Below are positions 16,711 to 25,157 of a DNA stretch of 64,000 nt, piece after piece; position 1 is the stretch's first letter; the number at the start of each line of letters is the position of its first letter. The notes beneath the pieces are model-generated. The model ran no database searches. It worked only from the letters and a program-made list of their open reading frames with translations, and was not told the DNA's origin. Source of the DNA: Anaerolineae bacterium (lineage in GTDB: Bacteria > Chloroflexota > Anaerolineae > Aggregatilineales > Phototrophicaceae); assembly GCA_022820665.1 (NCBI GenBank), contig JAJEFB010000048.1, positions 124,001 through 188,000 on the forward strand. Direction: 5' to 3'. The position numbers and the translations under genes are program-made.

Positions 16711-17499
16711 ATGGGGGCTGAATTCAAGGGATACGGGATCCCGCGGACGGCGCGTGGCTTGGCGTCGCCCTATGAACGCGCGCCCTGGCACTTGAGCGGT
16801 CGCGTCTTTACGATCTGGTATTACCTGGCCGATCCGGCGGAAGCGCGCCGACAAGTGATACCTCCGCTGGAAATCCCGGAGAATCCTTTGTGCCGGGCGC
16901 GCTTTTATGAGCTGAATATGGATGCCGGCTACGGCGACGAGTTAGCCGTTAGAAATCCACCGCAATCCAGGTTTTTCGAAGCGGTCATCGCCATCGAATG
17001 CAGCTATCAAGGCTTGCGCGGCGACTGTTCGGCGCACATGTATTCGGACAACGCGACTTATATCGCCTGGGGGCGCGAGGTGATCGGCTGGCCCCTGAAA
17101 GAAGGGAATATCAGCATCACCAGCCCCTGGAAACCGCATCAGTTGGAGGCGGGAGTAGAAATCGCCGGCAATCTGGAACGGTTCGGGGAGCGCTTGATAA
17201 CGGCGAAGATTGAACTGACAGCGCCGCGTCAATCAGGAGCGCTCAGTTTGCCGAACTGGTTCTCTCACAAGCTGATTCCCAGCATAGAGGGGAGCGAGCC
17301 GGATGTGAACCAACTGATCCTGGCGGGACCAAGCCGCATGGACATCGGACCGGTTTGGGAGGCATCGGGGGCGTTGGAACTGCGCCAGGGCGCGGCCGAT
17401 GAGCTGCATTTCCTGTGTCCCGGCGAGATCGTTTCCGCCGACTACGCGCCCTATGTGGACTTGACGGTCGGTCATGGCAAGGTATTGGAGAGGCTCTAG
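16711..17499 (+). CDS. Acetoacetate decarboxylase-superfamily protein
   Basis: A 262-residue member of the ADC fold superfamily. The diagnostic segment around the active site reads GREVIGWPLKEG: the conserved Arg-Glu is present, but the PKK pair of true acetoacetate decarboxylases is PLK (Leu129-Lys130). If the alignment is right, the Schiff-base Lys is replaced and only the adjacent Lys remains, which suggests a different reaction, as in other ADC-like aldolase/dehydratase members. RBS AGAGGTGAAGA directly precedes ATG. Its place between sugar-acid enzymes and the transporter suggests processing of a keto-acid intermediate. The superfamily call is firm, the activity is not. Confidence 0.8.
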   Translation: MGAEFKGYGIPRTARGLASPYERAPWHLSGRVFTIWYYLADPAEARRQVIPPLEIPENPLCRARFYELNMDAGYGDELAVRNPPQSRFFEAVIAIECSYQGLRGDCSAHMYSDNATYIAWGREVIGWPLKEGNISITSPWKPHQLEAGVEIAGNLERFGERLITAKIELTAPRQSGALSLPNWFSHKLIPSIEGSEPDVNQLILAGPSRMDIGPVWEASGALELRQGAADELHFLCPGEIVSADYAPYVDLTVGHGKVLERL

Positions 17500-17579
17500 T
17501 TACCGGGATGCGTCGCCGGGCGCGTTGCCCGATGACAGGGTCTTGCGGTAAGATTCGACCTGCGAAAGGAGGCAACATA

Positions 17580-17621
17580 TTGCTGAAATCCTGTTGTGGC
17601 AAAAGCGGCAAATATCGTTAA
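17580..17621 (+). CDS. Possible 13-residue leader peptide ahead of the sugar-binding protein
   Basis: A TTG-initiated mini-frame encoding MLKSCCGKSGKYR lies between the ADC-like gene and the binding-protein gene. It is preceded at ideal spacing by AAAGGAGG (17565-17572), one of the strongest Shine-Dalgarno sequences in the window, which serves no other start. It ends 24 bases before the binding-protein ATG, so translation could affect that start. It may be a leader peptide, or the SD may be fortuitous. Confidence 0.3.
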   Translation: MLKSCCGKSGKYR

Positions 17622-17645
17622 CTTGACACGAGAGGAAATAATCCA

Positions 17646-18746
17646 ATGAAGGCAAGAAATCGATTGATATTGATGGTATTGCTGGCGCTTTTCGCCTTGC
17701 TGATCGGGTCCATTGGCGCGATGGCACAAGACGAAGACGCCATGGCAGAAGCGGACGCGATGATCCGCGCGTTCACTGCCGAAGAGATGCCCGAGGGATG
17801 GACGCTGCCGGATTCGATCGGCCATGTCACCAACTATCTGGTGCATGAGTGGTACCAGAACGAGACCAAAGCGGAAGCGGCAACCGCGGAGAAATACGGC
17901 ATTGAGTTCTCGATCAACGACGCCAATCTCGATTTGCAGGCTTCGCTGGCCGCAGTAGACGACTATGTGGCGCAGGATGTGGGCGCGCTTGTCTTCACGC
18001 CAGTGGACGAGGCGGCATCATCACCCGCGATCCGCCGCGTTGCGCGCGATCGCACGGTCGTTTGCGAGGGAACAGCCGTGGTCGGTTGCGCGACCTTGGT
18101 CGCGATCTCGGATTATACCGCCGGCTTCCAGGTTGGCGTGTGGGCTGGTGAATATGCCATAGAGAACTTCGATGGCCAGGCACGCGCCCTCGATATCGGC
18201 TTGCCCGCCTTGACCTCGACGGTGGCCCGTTCCGACGGCTTCGCCGACGGCTTGCATTCGGTACTGCCCGAAGGCGAGATTGTCCAGAGCGTGGATGGCG
18301 CGGGCTCGAAGGACGTCGCCGTGCAAGTGTCCGCGGACGCCTTGACGGCCAACCCCGACGTCAACATCATCTTCGGCATCAACGATGATTCGGCGCTCGG
18401 CGGCTTGCAGTCCTATATCGCGGCGGGTTTGGATACGGACAACTTGCTGGTCGTTGGCTTCGGTTGCGAAGGCATCGCCTGCAAAGACGCGCTGCAAGAA
18501 GGCGGTCCCTACAAGGTATCCGCGGCCATGTTCCCCGAATATCAGGGTCTGCTTTTGATCAACGCTGCTGTCGCGGTCTTCAACGGCGTACAGCCGCCAC
18601 CGCAGATCTATGCGCCGTCGATGCCGATGACGCTGGATAACCTGTTCGACTACTACACGCAGGAAGAAGACGGCACCTATACCGCGATGCTCGATGTCAT
18701 CAGCGAAATCGAGATCGACATCGTCGATCCGCCGATGGAAGAATAA
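17646..18746 (+). CDS. Sugar ABC transporter substrate-binding protein (RbsB/CUT2 type)
   Basis: Secreted periplasmic-type binding protein of 366 residues. A signal peptide (residues 1-27, basic start, hydrophobic core, AMA-Q cleavage) lacks a lipobox Cys. The mature part is a LacI/RbsB-type fold: N-terminal strand with HEWYQN (67-72) at the usual ligand-contact site, ALVFTPVD, and FGINDDS (243-249) in the hinge-lobe region. These motifs are shared in swapped order with the sensor domain of the regulator at 12926-14647. RBS GAGAGGAAAT. It delivers ligand to the permeases and ATPase that follow. The neighbouring uxuA suggests a hexuronate, aldonate or related sugar acid, though binding specificity cannot be read directly. 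Confidence 0.92.
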   Translation: MKARNRLILMVLLALFALLIGSIGAMAQDEDAMAEADAMIRAFTAEEMPEGWTLPDSIGHVTNYLVHEWYQNETKAEAATAEKYGIEFSINDANLDLQASLAAVDDYVAQDVGALVFTPVDEAASSPAIRRVARDRTVVCEGTAVVGCATLVAISDYTAGFQVGVWAGEYAIENFDGQARALDIGLPALTSTVARSDGFADGLHSVLPEGEIVQSVDGAGSKDVAVQVSADALTANPDVNIIFGINDDSALGGLQSYIAAGLDTDNLLVVGFGCEGIACKDALQEGGPYKVSAAMFPEYQGLLLINAAVAVFNGVQPPPQIYAPSMPMTLDNLFDYYTQEEDGTYTAMLDVISEIEIDIVDPPMEE

Positions 18747-18821
18747 AGCCAAATGACGCTGTACCGGGTGGGGCGGACCGAGAAACCGCCGCTCGACCCG
18801 GATCGTGCTATCCAGCCGGGC

Positions 18822-18849
18822 AAGGGCGTTAGCCATGGCTGACGCCCTT
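18822..18849 (+). terminator. Stem-loop between binding-protein and first permease gene
   Basis: AAGGGCGTTAGCC pairs with GGCTGACGCCCTT (13 pairs, one G-U) around a two-base gap, without a U-tract. A second possible stem precedes it (CGGGT/ACCCG with GGCGG/CCGCC). Likely an mRNA-stabilising or attenuating element that keeps binding-protein levels above permease levels. Confidence 0.55.
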
Positions 18850-18884
18850 CCAGGATTCGCCTGACTATACAAGAGGACTCACCG

Positions 18885-19889
18885 ATGCTTGACAGTAGCG
18901 CGGATACATCGGGTACGGGGATTGGCAAGTTCCTGACCAAGACGACAAATTGGCTGCTGCACACGCAGGAAGGCGTTCTATTCTTTATTGTGGCGGCGAT
19001 CTGGCTGTTCCTGACGATTCAGTCGCCCGTGTTCTTCACGGGACGGAATATCGGCGTTTTGTTGAGCCAGGTTTCCATGACGGCGATCACCGCCGTCGGC
19101 ATGACCATCCTGCTCATCTCCGGCGAGATTGACGCCTCGGTCGGCTCGATGCAAGCCTTTGTGGGCGTGGTTGTCATGAGCGTTCTCAACAGCAGCTCGA
19201 ATCTGGCTTTGGGTGTCCTCGTTGGACTGGCGATCGGTGTGGTGGTGGGCTTGATTAATTCGCTCATCTCGTTGCGGCTGGGCATCAATTCGCTGATCGC
19301 CACCCTGGCGATGCTGTCCATCGTGCGCGGGGCAGCCTTTGGTTTCACGGAAGCGTCCATTCAGAATACGCATAAAATCCCGACCTTCACCGAGATTGGC
19401 AACGGCTTTTTCCTTGGCGTGCCCTGGCCGATCATATTCTTTTTCGCTGTGTTTCTCATCTTTTATTTTGTGCTGTCACGTACAACTTTTGGCCGCTTCG
19501 TCCACGCAGTCGGCGCCAACCCGGAAGCCGCGACATTAGCCGGCATTCCCGTGCGGCTGGTGAAGATGGCCGGCTTCGTTTTGACAAGCGTTTTGGCTTC
19601 CTTCAGCGCCATCATTTTGCTGTCGCGCTTGAATTCGGGACAGAACGGCATCGGTGCGGGTTTTGAACTGGAGGCGATCGGCGCGGTGCTCTTGGGCGGC
19701 ACCAGCTTGAGCGGCGGCGAAGGGTCTATGGTGGGCACCTTCCTGGCTGTGCTGCTATTGGGCACCTTGAAGAACGGCATCGTGCTGCTGGATATCAACT
19801 CGAGCTGGCAAGTCGCGGTCACCGGATTGATCATCATCATCGCGGTCTTGCTGGATGCGCGCCGGCGCCGGCGTCTGGGTCAGGATTAG
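18885..19889 (+). CDS. CUT2 sugar ABC transporter permease (RbsC type)
   Basis: Integral membrane permease of 334 residues with about eight to ten hydrophobic segments. The family hallmarks are LISGEIDASVGSMQAFVGV after the first spans, the LRLGINSLIATLAMLSIVRG segment and the C-terminal GAVLLGGTSLSGGEGSMVGT. It would form a heterodimeric channel with the second permease at 21416-22423, energised by the double-domain ATPase between them. RBS AAGAGGA; it is separated from the ATPase start by only three bases. A second permease gene on the other side of the ATPase is less common than the single RbsC of the classical system. Confidence 0.93.
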   Translation: MLDSSADTSGTGIGKFLTKTTNWLLHTQEGVLFFIVAAIWLFLTIQSPVFFTGRNIGVLLSQVSMTAITAVGMTILLISGEIDASVGSMQAFVGVVVMSVLNSSSNLALGVLVGLAIGVVVGLINSLISLRLGINSLIATLAMLSIVRGAAFGFTEASIQNTHKIPTFTEIGNGFFLGVPWPIIFFFAVFLIFYFVLSRTTFGRFVHAVGANPEAATLAGIPVRLVKMAGFVLTSVLASFSAIILLSRLNSGQNGIGAGFELEAIGAVLLGGTSLSGGEGSMVGTFLAVLLLGTLKNGIVLLDINSSWQVAVTGLIIIIAVLLDARRRRRLGQD

Positions 19890-19892
19890 ACT

Positions 19893-21398
19893 ATGTCGGA
19901 ACAGCAAGCGCTTCTGCAACTCACGGGGATCGCAAAAGAATTCCCGGGCACCAAAGCGCTGAAGGGCGTGGATTTCAGCCTCAACGCGGGTGAAGTTCAC
20001 GCGCTGATCGGCGAAAACGGCGCGGGCAAATCGACGCTGATCAAGATCATCGCCGGTTTATACCAGCAAGACGCCGGAACGATCGAAGTCGAGGGCAAAG
20101 CGGTCGAGTTTCATTCTCCCGCCGATTCCCTGGAGCATCGTATCAAGGTGGTCTATCAAGAACTCGATCTGGTGCCCGACCTCAGCATTGCGGAAAATGT
20201 CTTTCTGGGCAATTTACCGAAGAAAGCCCTGCGCGCCGTGGATTGGCAAGCGCTTTACTCAAGGACGAGCGAACTCTTGCTCGATTTGGGATTGGATATC
20301 GACCCGGAGGTTCCTATCAGCGCGCTCACCGTGGCGCAGCAACAACTGGTCGAGATCGCCCGGGCTTTATCACGCCAGGCGCAGATCATCATCATGGACG
20401 AGCCCACGTCGGCGCTGAGCCAAACCGAGATCGAAAGCTTGTTCGCGGTGATCCGCCGCTTGCAGGCTCGCGGCGTTGGCATCATGTACGTATCTCACAA
20501 GCTGGATGAAATCTACGCCATTGCCGACCGCGTGACGGTCTTTCGCGATGGCGAGCATATCGCGACGGAAGCGGTCGTCAATACCAAGCATAGCGATCTG
20601 GTGACCTGGATGGTCGGGCGGGAAGTCAAAGACCTCTATCCGCGTACGCCCGCCAAGCGCGGCGATGTCTTGCTTGAGGTCGATAGCGTAAGCGGCGGGA
20701 ACATCGAGAACTTCAGCCTGAATGTTCATGCCGGCGAGATTGTCGCTGTATTCGGTTTGATGGGTTCCGGCGTGCACAATTTGGGTCGCCTGATATTCGG
20801 CAATATGCCTCGTACCGGCAGCGTCCGACTGAGTGGCGAGGAAATTCACGCCAAAGCCCCGATGGACGCCATCCGCAAGGGACTGGGATTTCTCACCGAG
20901 AATCGCAAGTCCGACGGCTTGCTTTTGCCGCTCTCGGTCAAGGACAATATCACGCTGGTCTCGGTCAATAACTATGCCAACCTGATGGTGATCAACGGAC
21001 AAGAGGAGCGCCGAGCCACCACAGGCATCATCGACAAACTCTCCATCAAGACACCGGGCATCGCGCAGAAAATACGCTACCTGAGCGGCGGCAATCAACA
21101 GAAGTCGCTGGTCGGACGCTGGCTGCTGGAAGATCTGAAGGTGCTGATGTTTGCCGAGCCGACGCGGGGCATTGATGTCGGGTCGAAAGCCGAGATCTAC
21201 CGGCTGATGGATGATATGGCGCACGGGGGTATGGGCATCCTGGTTTTGTCCACAGAACTGCCGGAAGTGATGGGCATCGCCGACCGTATTATCGTCATAC
21301 GACAAGGCAGGAGCGCCGGACGCTGGATATCGCGCCAGGAAGCGAATGAACAAGATCTGATGACCGCGGCAACGGTCCAAATGGAAAAAGTGATTTGA
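19893..21398 (+). CDS. CUT2 sugar ABC transporter ATP-binding protein (RbsA type)
   Basis: A 501-residue protein with two fused nucleotide-binding domains on the cytoplasmic face. Domain 1 (about 1-235) has Walker A GENGAGKST, a Q-loop VYQEL, a signature-region ISALTVAQQQLVEIARAL and Walker B IIIMDEPTSAL. Domain 2 (about 245-500) has a degenerate Walker A (GLMGSGVHNLGRLI), signature LSGGNQQKSLVGRWLL and Walker B MFAEPTRGIDVG. A catalytically asymmetric second site is usual in this family, but the GVHN in place of G-R-T-E is more divergent than most. This is the only ABC ATPase in the whole window, and it is dedicated to this importer. Confidence 0.95.
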   Translation: MSEQQALLQLTGIAKEFPGTKALKGVDFSLNAGEVHALIGENGAGKSTLIKIIAGLYQQDAGTIEVEGKAVEFHSPADSLEHRIKVVYQELDLVPDLSIAENVFLGNLPKKALRAVDWQALYSRTSELLLDLGLDIDPEVPISALTVAQQQLVEIARALSRQAQIIIMDEPTSALSQTEIESLFAVIRRLQARGVGIMYVSHKLDEIYAIADRVTVFRDGEHIATEAVVNTKHSDLVTWMVGREVKDLYPRTPAKRGDVLLEVDSVSGGNIENFSLNVHAGEIVAVFGLMGSGVHNLGRLIFGNMPRTGSVRLSGEEIHAKAPMDAIRKGLGFLTENRKSDGLLLPLSVKDNITLVSVNNYANLMVINGQEERRATTGIIDKLSIKTPGIAQKIRYLSGGNQQKSLVGRWLLEDLKVLMFAEPTRGIDVGSKAEIYRLMDDMAHGGMGILVLSTELPEVMGIADRIIVIRQGRSAGRWISRQEANEQDLMTAATVQMEKVI

Positions 21399-21415
21399 GG
21401 GACGACGGTTAGATC

Positions 21416-22423
21416 ATGGCAGTTCTAAGCAAAGGCTCGGGCGGCAATTCCGATGCGGCAAGCAGGATCTCTCGCTGGCTGCTGACGCGCGAAGCGGGTC
21501 TGGTGATTCTCTTGCTCGCGGTGGTGGTCTTGTTCTGGATTCTGGAACCGAGTACGCGGCAGCAACGCGTTTACTGGGATTTGCTGCGGGAAATCTCGCC
21601 CAACCTGATTGCCGCGATAGGCGTCACCATGTTGATGCTCGCCGGCGAATTCGACCTGTCTATCGGCTCCATGCTCGCTGTGACGAGCGTCACGACGGTT
21701 GTCGTGTTTAACGGCACCGACAATATGTGGCTGGGCATCATCGCCGGCTTGGCGACAGGACCGATTGTCGGCGGCATTCACGGCTACCTGGTGACGCGGC
21801 AAAAGATGAACTCGCTGGTGACGACGCTGGGGTCGCTCTTCGCGCTCCGCGGCATGGTCTACGTTTATACCAACAAGACGCCAATTGTCGATGAAAACGG
21901 CTTTTACGATTTTCAGGACGCCTACTACAATAATCTGGGACCGGTGCCCCTGCCCTTCGTTTTGGCGATCATATTGGTCGTGCTGGCGCTGATCGTGCTG
22001 ACGCAAACCGAATTCGGGCGCAACATATATGCGATTGGCGGCAACGAAACAGCGGCGCGCGTCTCCGGCATCAAGGTCAATCTCATCAAGTTCATCTTGT
22101 TTGTGATTTGCGCCAGCAGCGCCGCCATCAGCGGTATGATCCTGACGATGCAAACCGGCACCGGCTACTTCGACTCCGGTTCTTCCGGCTTTGAATTGAT
22201 CGTGATCGCCGGCGTCGTGCTGGGCGGCATCGCCTTGAGCGGCGGCAAAGGCAGCCTGGTCGGCACCCTGCTGGGCATCCTCATCCTGGGCATGACGGCA
22301 AAGGGACTGCGCTTGATGGGCGTGAACACCAATATGCAGCTGATGGTGACAGGCAGCATCATGATCCTGGCGGTCTTCATGCACAGCTTCCACGACCGCA
22401 TCTCAATATTCAGAAATCGTTAA
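21416..22423 (+). CDS. Second CUT2 sugar ABC transporter permease (RbsC type)
   Basis: A 335-residue integral membrane permease paralogous to the one at 18885-19889. It shows MLAGEFDLSIGSMLAVTSVT, the TRQKMNSLVTTLGSLFALRG segment, an extra periplasmic stretch around DENGFYDFQDAYYNN, and the C-terminal GVVLGGIALSGGKGSLVGT. It overlaps none of its neighbours but is spaced 17 bases from the ATPase with an RBS (GAGGG). The two permeases probably form a heterodimer; each keeps intact family motifs, so neither looks decayed. Confidence 0.93.
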   Translation: MAVLSKGSGGNSDAASRISRWLLTREAGLVILLLAVVVLFWILEPSTRQQRVYWDLLREISPNLIAAIGVTMLMLAGEFDLSIGSMLAVTSVTTVVVFNGTDNMWLGIIAGLATGPIVGGIHGYLVTRQKMNSLVTTLGSLFALRGMVYVYTNKTPIVDENGFYDFQDAYYNNLGPVPLPFVLAIILVVLALIVLTQTEFGRNIYAIGGNETAARVSGIKVNLIKFILFVICASSAAISGMILTMQTGTGYFDSGSSGFELIVIAGVVLGGIALSGGKGSLVGTLLGILILGMTAKGLRLMGVNTNMQLMVTGSIMILAVFMHSFHDRISIFRNR

Positions 22424-22435
22424 GAGGAAGAAAAT

Positions 22436-23482
22436 ATGACCTGCAAAGCGACGGAAGTCGTTCTCGGCAAAACCTTGACCGCCCTGGAAATTGAGAATGA
22501 CCTGTTATCCACCACTGTGGTGCTGGACAAAGGCGCCGATATCTACCGTCTCGTCTACAAGCCGAAGGACATAGACGTGCTTTGGAAATCGCCCTGGGGC
22601 ATAAAGGAGCAAAAGCGCGGCTTTGATTCCGCCTTTGATTCCGCTACGGCTTGGCTGGAAGCCTACGCGGGCGGCTGGCAGGTGATCTTCCCCAACGGCG
22701 GCGACGCCACGGTTTACAAAGGAGCGGCTCTGGGCTTCCATGGCGAAGCGTCGATGAAAGCCTGGGACTACGAAGTCGTCAGTGAGAGCGAGGGCGCTCT
22801 GGAAGTGAAAATGGCCTCCCGGCTGTCGCGCAGTCCCTACACCATCGAACGCTGGATGCGCGTCGAATCGGGCTGCCCGATCCTGCATATCCGCGAGCGC
22901 GTCACCAATCACGCCGGCGAAGAAATGGACTGCATGTGGAGCCATCATCCGGCTTTTGGCGCGCCCTTCCTGAGCGAAGTTTGCGTGATTGATGTCGGCG
23001 CGCCCAGCTTCGTCGCCGATGATCGATACGCCGGATTCGCCAATCCCTTGACCCTCAGCCAGACTTATCAATGGCCCGTGGCGGGAGAGGTAGATATGTC
23101 CAAAGTGCCCGGACCCGACCAAGAGCGCGATATCCTGGCTTATTTTCAAGATTTTGAGTCGGGCTGGTATGCCATAACCAATCTGGACATGGGCTTTGGC
23201 GTCGGCTTGGTCTGGGACGAGAGCGTCTTTCCCTATGCCTGGTTCTGGCAAGAGTTGAACGCTTCGCCGGGGTTCCCCTTTTACAAGTGCGCCTACGTGA
23301 TGGCGATAGAACCGGCCTCGTCCATTCCCGGGCAAGGCTTGACTGCCGTGATGGAGAAAACCGGCTCGCATTTGACCTTGGGACCGGGGGAATCAAAAGA
23401 AGTCACAATGAAAGCGGTTTTCTACCAATCGGACCAAGGCGTACAGAAGATTGACGCCGATGGCGCGGTTCATCTGAAGTAG
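22436..23482 (+). CDS. Galactose mutarotase-like protein (aldose epimerase fold, DUF4432-like)
   Basis: A 348-residue predicted carbohydrate-binding beta-sandwich protein, cytoplasmic. It has the early ENDLLSTTVVLDKGADIYRLVY strand pattern of the fold, FGWQ-like segment GGWQVIFPNGGD, LGFHGEAS with a candidate active-site His, the WSHHPAFG motif with two His residues, and acidic residues in the C-terminal sheet. Such proteins interconvert anomers or epimers, or serve as sugar-specific carriers. RBS AAGAGGAAG; it follows the second permease by 12 bases and so belongs to the operon. It may prepare the imported sugar for the dehydrogenase and lactonase encoded next. Confidence 0.75.
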   Translation: MTCKATEVVLGKTLTALEIENDLLSTTVVLDKGADIYRLVYKPKDIDVLWKSPWGIKEQKRGFDSAFDSATAWLEAYAGGWQVIFPNGGDATVYKGAALGFHGEASMKAWDYEVVSESEGALEVKMASRLSRSPYTIERWMRVESGCPILHIRERVTNHAGEEMDCMWSHHPAFGAPFLSEVCVIDVGAPSFVADDRYAGFANPLTLSQTYQWPVAGEVDMSKVPGPDQERDILAYFQDFESGWYAITNLDMGFGVGLVWDESVFPYAWFWQELNASPGFPFYKCAYVMAIEPASSIPGQGLTAVMEKTGSHLTLGPGESKEVTMKAVFYQSDQGVQKIDADGAVHLK

Positions 23483-23500
23483 ATAGCGGAGGAGCGAAAT

Positions 23501-24355
23501 ATGTCTGAACCCCTATTTAGCCTGGGGCAGTTCACGATACTGGTTGACGGATTGGATCATCCCGAGGGCGTGGCTTGGGGCGCGGACGGCAACTGGTATG
23601 CCGGCGGAGAAGCCGGGCAGATCTATCGCATTGCCGGCGACGGCAGCTTCACGCAAGTGGCCTCAACCGGCGGCTTTGTGTTGGGACTGGCTTTGGATGG
23701 AAACCATAACATCTATGCCTGCGATCTGTTTCAGAACAAAGTATTCAAGGCGAGCGCCGCCGGCGACGTCAGTGTCTATTCCGAGGGCAGCGCCGATCGC
23801 GAATTTGTCGCGCCCAACTACCCGGTATTCACCGACAACGGCGATCTTTATGTGTCGAGCTCAGGCGGTTTCGACGAGAAGAACGGCTGCGTGTTTATGA
23901 TACGGCCCGATGGCGAAACGATCGTGGCCAGTGAAGCGATTGATCACTTCCCCAATGGCATGGCGCTGTCGGCTGATGGGCGCGAACTGTACATCATACT
24001 GTCCAACATGCCCGGTATCGTGAAAGCCGCGATACGCGCCGATGGGACGCTGGGCGAGCCGCAGTTGCTGGTAGAAATGCCGGGAACCGTGCCCGATGGC
24101 TTGGCTTTTGACGCCGCAGGCAACTTGTACATCGCCTGCTATGCCCCCAACAAGGTCTTTCGCTTTACCGCCGCGGGCGTCTTGGAGCTGGCCGCCGAGG
24201 ATTGGCAAAGCGTCATTTTGTCCGCGCCGACCAATATCGCCTTCGGCGGTCCGGATATGAAATACGCCATCTTCGGCAGTTTGGGACGTTGGCACCTGTC
24301 GATGCTTGAAATGCCGGTTGCCGGCGCCCGACTGCGCTATCCTGACTTGGATTGA
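23501..24355 (+). CDS. SMP-30/gluconolactonase family protein
   Basis: A 284-residue six-bladed beta-propeller lactonase candidate, cytoplasmic. It starts GLDHPEGVAWGADGNWYAGGEAGQI, as is typical; other landmarks are FVLGLALDGNHNIYACDL, the metal-site region IDHFPNGMALSADGRELYI (Asn ligand) and VPDGLAFDAAGNLYIACY (Asp acting as base/ligand). It would hydrolyse an aldonolactone to the aldonate, using a divalent metal, which fits a sugar-to-aldonate-to-ketodeoxy acid route with the neighbouring SDRs and UxuA. Very strong RBS GGAGGAG. The substrate is inferred from context only. Confidence 0.88.
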   Translation: MSEPLFSLGQFTILVDGLDHPEGVAWGADGNWYAGGEAGQIYRIAGDGSFTQVASTGGFVLGLALDGNHNIYACDLFQNKVFKASAAGDVSVYSEGSADREFVAPNYPVFTDNGDLYVSSSGGFDEKNGCVFMIRPDGETIVASEAIDHFPNGMALSADGRELYIILSNMPGIVKAAIRADGTLGEPQLLVEMPGTVPDGLAFDAAGNLYIACYAPNKVFRFTAAGVLELAAEDWQSVILSAPTNIAFGGPDMKYAIFGSLGRWHLSMLEMPVAGARLRYPDLD

Positions 24356-24377
24356 GCTGTGTAATGAGGTGGAGGAC

Positions 24378-25157
24378 ATGGGTAAACGATTTGAAGGCAA
24401 AGTAGCCATCGTAACCGGTGGAGCTAAAGGGATCGGACGCGCTTGCGCGGTAGCATTCGCCGCTGAAGGCGCGGCCGTGACGATCGCCGATATTGACCGC
24501 GCGGCCGGGGAAGAAACGAGACAACTGATCGCGGACAAGGGCGGTCGCGCGCTCTTCGTCGAAGGCGATATCGCTGAAGAGAGTTACGTCAAACGGGTCG
24601 TGGCGGAAACGGTCGCCGAGTTTGGCGGCGTCGATGTGCTGCACAATAACGCCGGCGTCGTGCGTTATGGCACGGTGGTGGATCAGCCGGTCGAAGACTG
24701 GGATTACCAGATCAATATCAACCTGCGCGCGACCTTCCTCACCTGCAAATACTGCATACCCGAGATGCGCAAACGCGGCGGAGGCGCCATCGTCAATACC
24801 TCCTCTGTCCAGGCAGTGGCTTCACAACAAACGGTGGCGGCTTATTCGGCTTCCAAGGGCGCGGTCACCAGCTTCACCACCACTGTCGCGCTCGATCATG
24901 CCAGAGAAAACATTCGCTGCAATTGCATCGCGCCGGGCTCCATCCATACCCCCATGCTGGATATGGCTGCGGATCTCTTCGGTCCCGAAAACCCCTCGCA
25001 GATGATCGAAGATTGGGGAGACTTGCATCCCGTTGGGCGGGTCGGCCAGCCGGAAGAGGTGGCCAAGCTGGTGCTGTTCCTGGCCAGCGATGACGCCTCG
25101 TTCATGACCGGCGGCTACTATCGCGTCGACGGCGGCTTGCTTTCGAGCTTGTTGTAA
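24378..25157 (+). CDS. SDR-family sugar dehydrogenase-like oxidoreductase
   Basis: A 259-residue classical SDR. TGGAKGIGRA (cofactor loop), ADIDRA (Asp favouring NAD), NNAG, the catalytic Ser in VNTSSVQAVASQ, and YSASKG are all present, ending with GGYYRVDGG. ATG at 24378 is chosen: it follows GGTGGAGGA and gives the standard MGKRFEGKVAIVTGG start, whereas the frame open to 24306 overlaps the lactonase gene without an RBS. As the last gene of the operon it could oxidise the imported sugar to the lactone used by the SMP-30 protein. Its final 40 bases overlap the end of the convergent restriction-modification gene. Confidence 0.9.
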   Translation: MGKRFEGKVAIVTGGAKGIGRACAVAFAAEGAAVTIADIDRAAGEETRQLIADKGGRALFVEGDIAEESYVKRVVAETVAEFGGVDVLHNNAGVVRYGTVVDQPVEDWDYQININLRATFLTCKYCIPEMRKRGGGAIVNTSSVQAVASQQTVAAYSASKGAVTSFTTTVALDHARENIRCNCIAPGSIHTPMLDMAADLFGPENPSQMIEDWGDLHPVGRVGQPEEVAKLVLFLASDDASFMTGGYYRVDGGLLSSLL

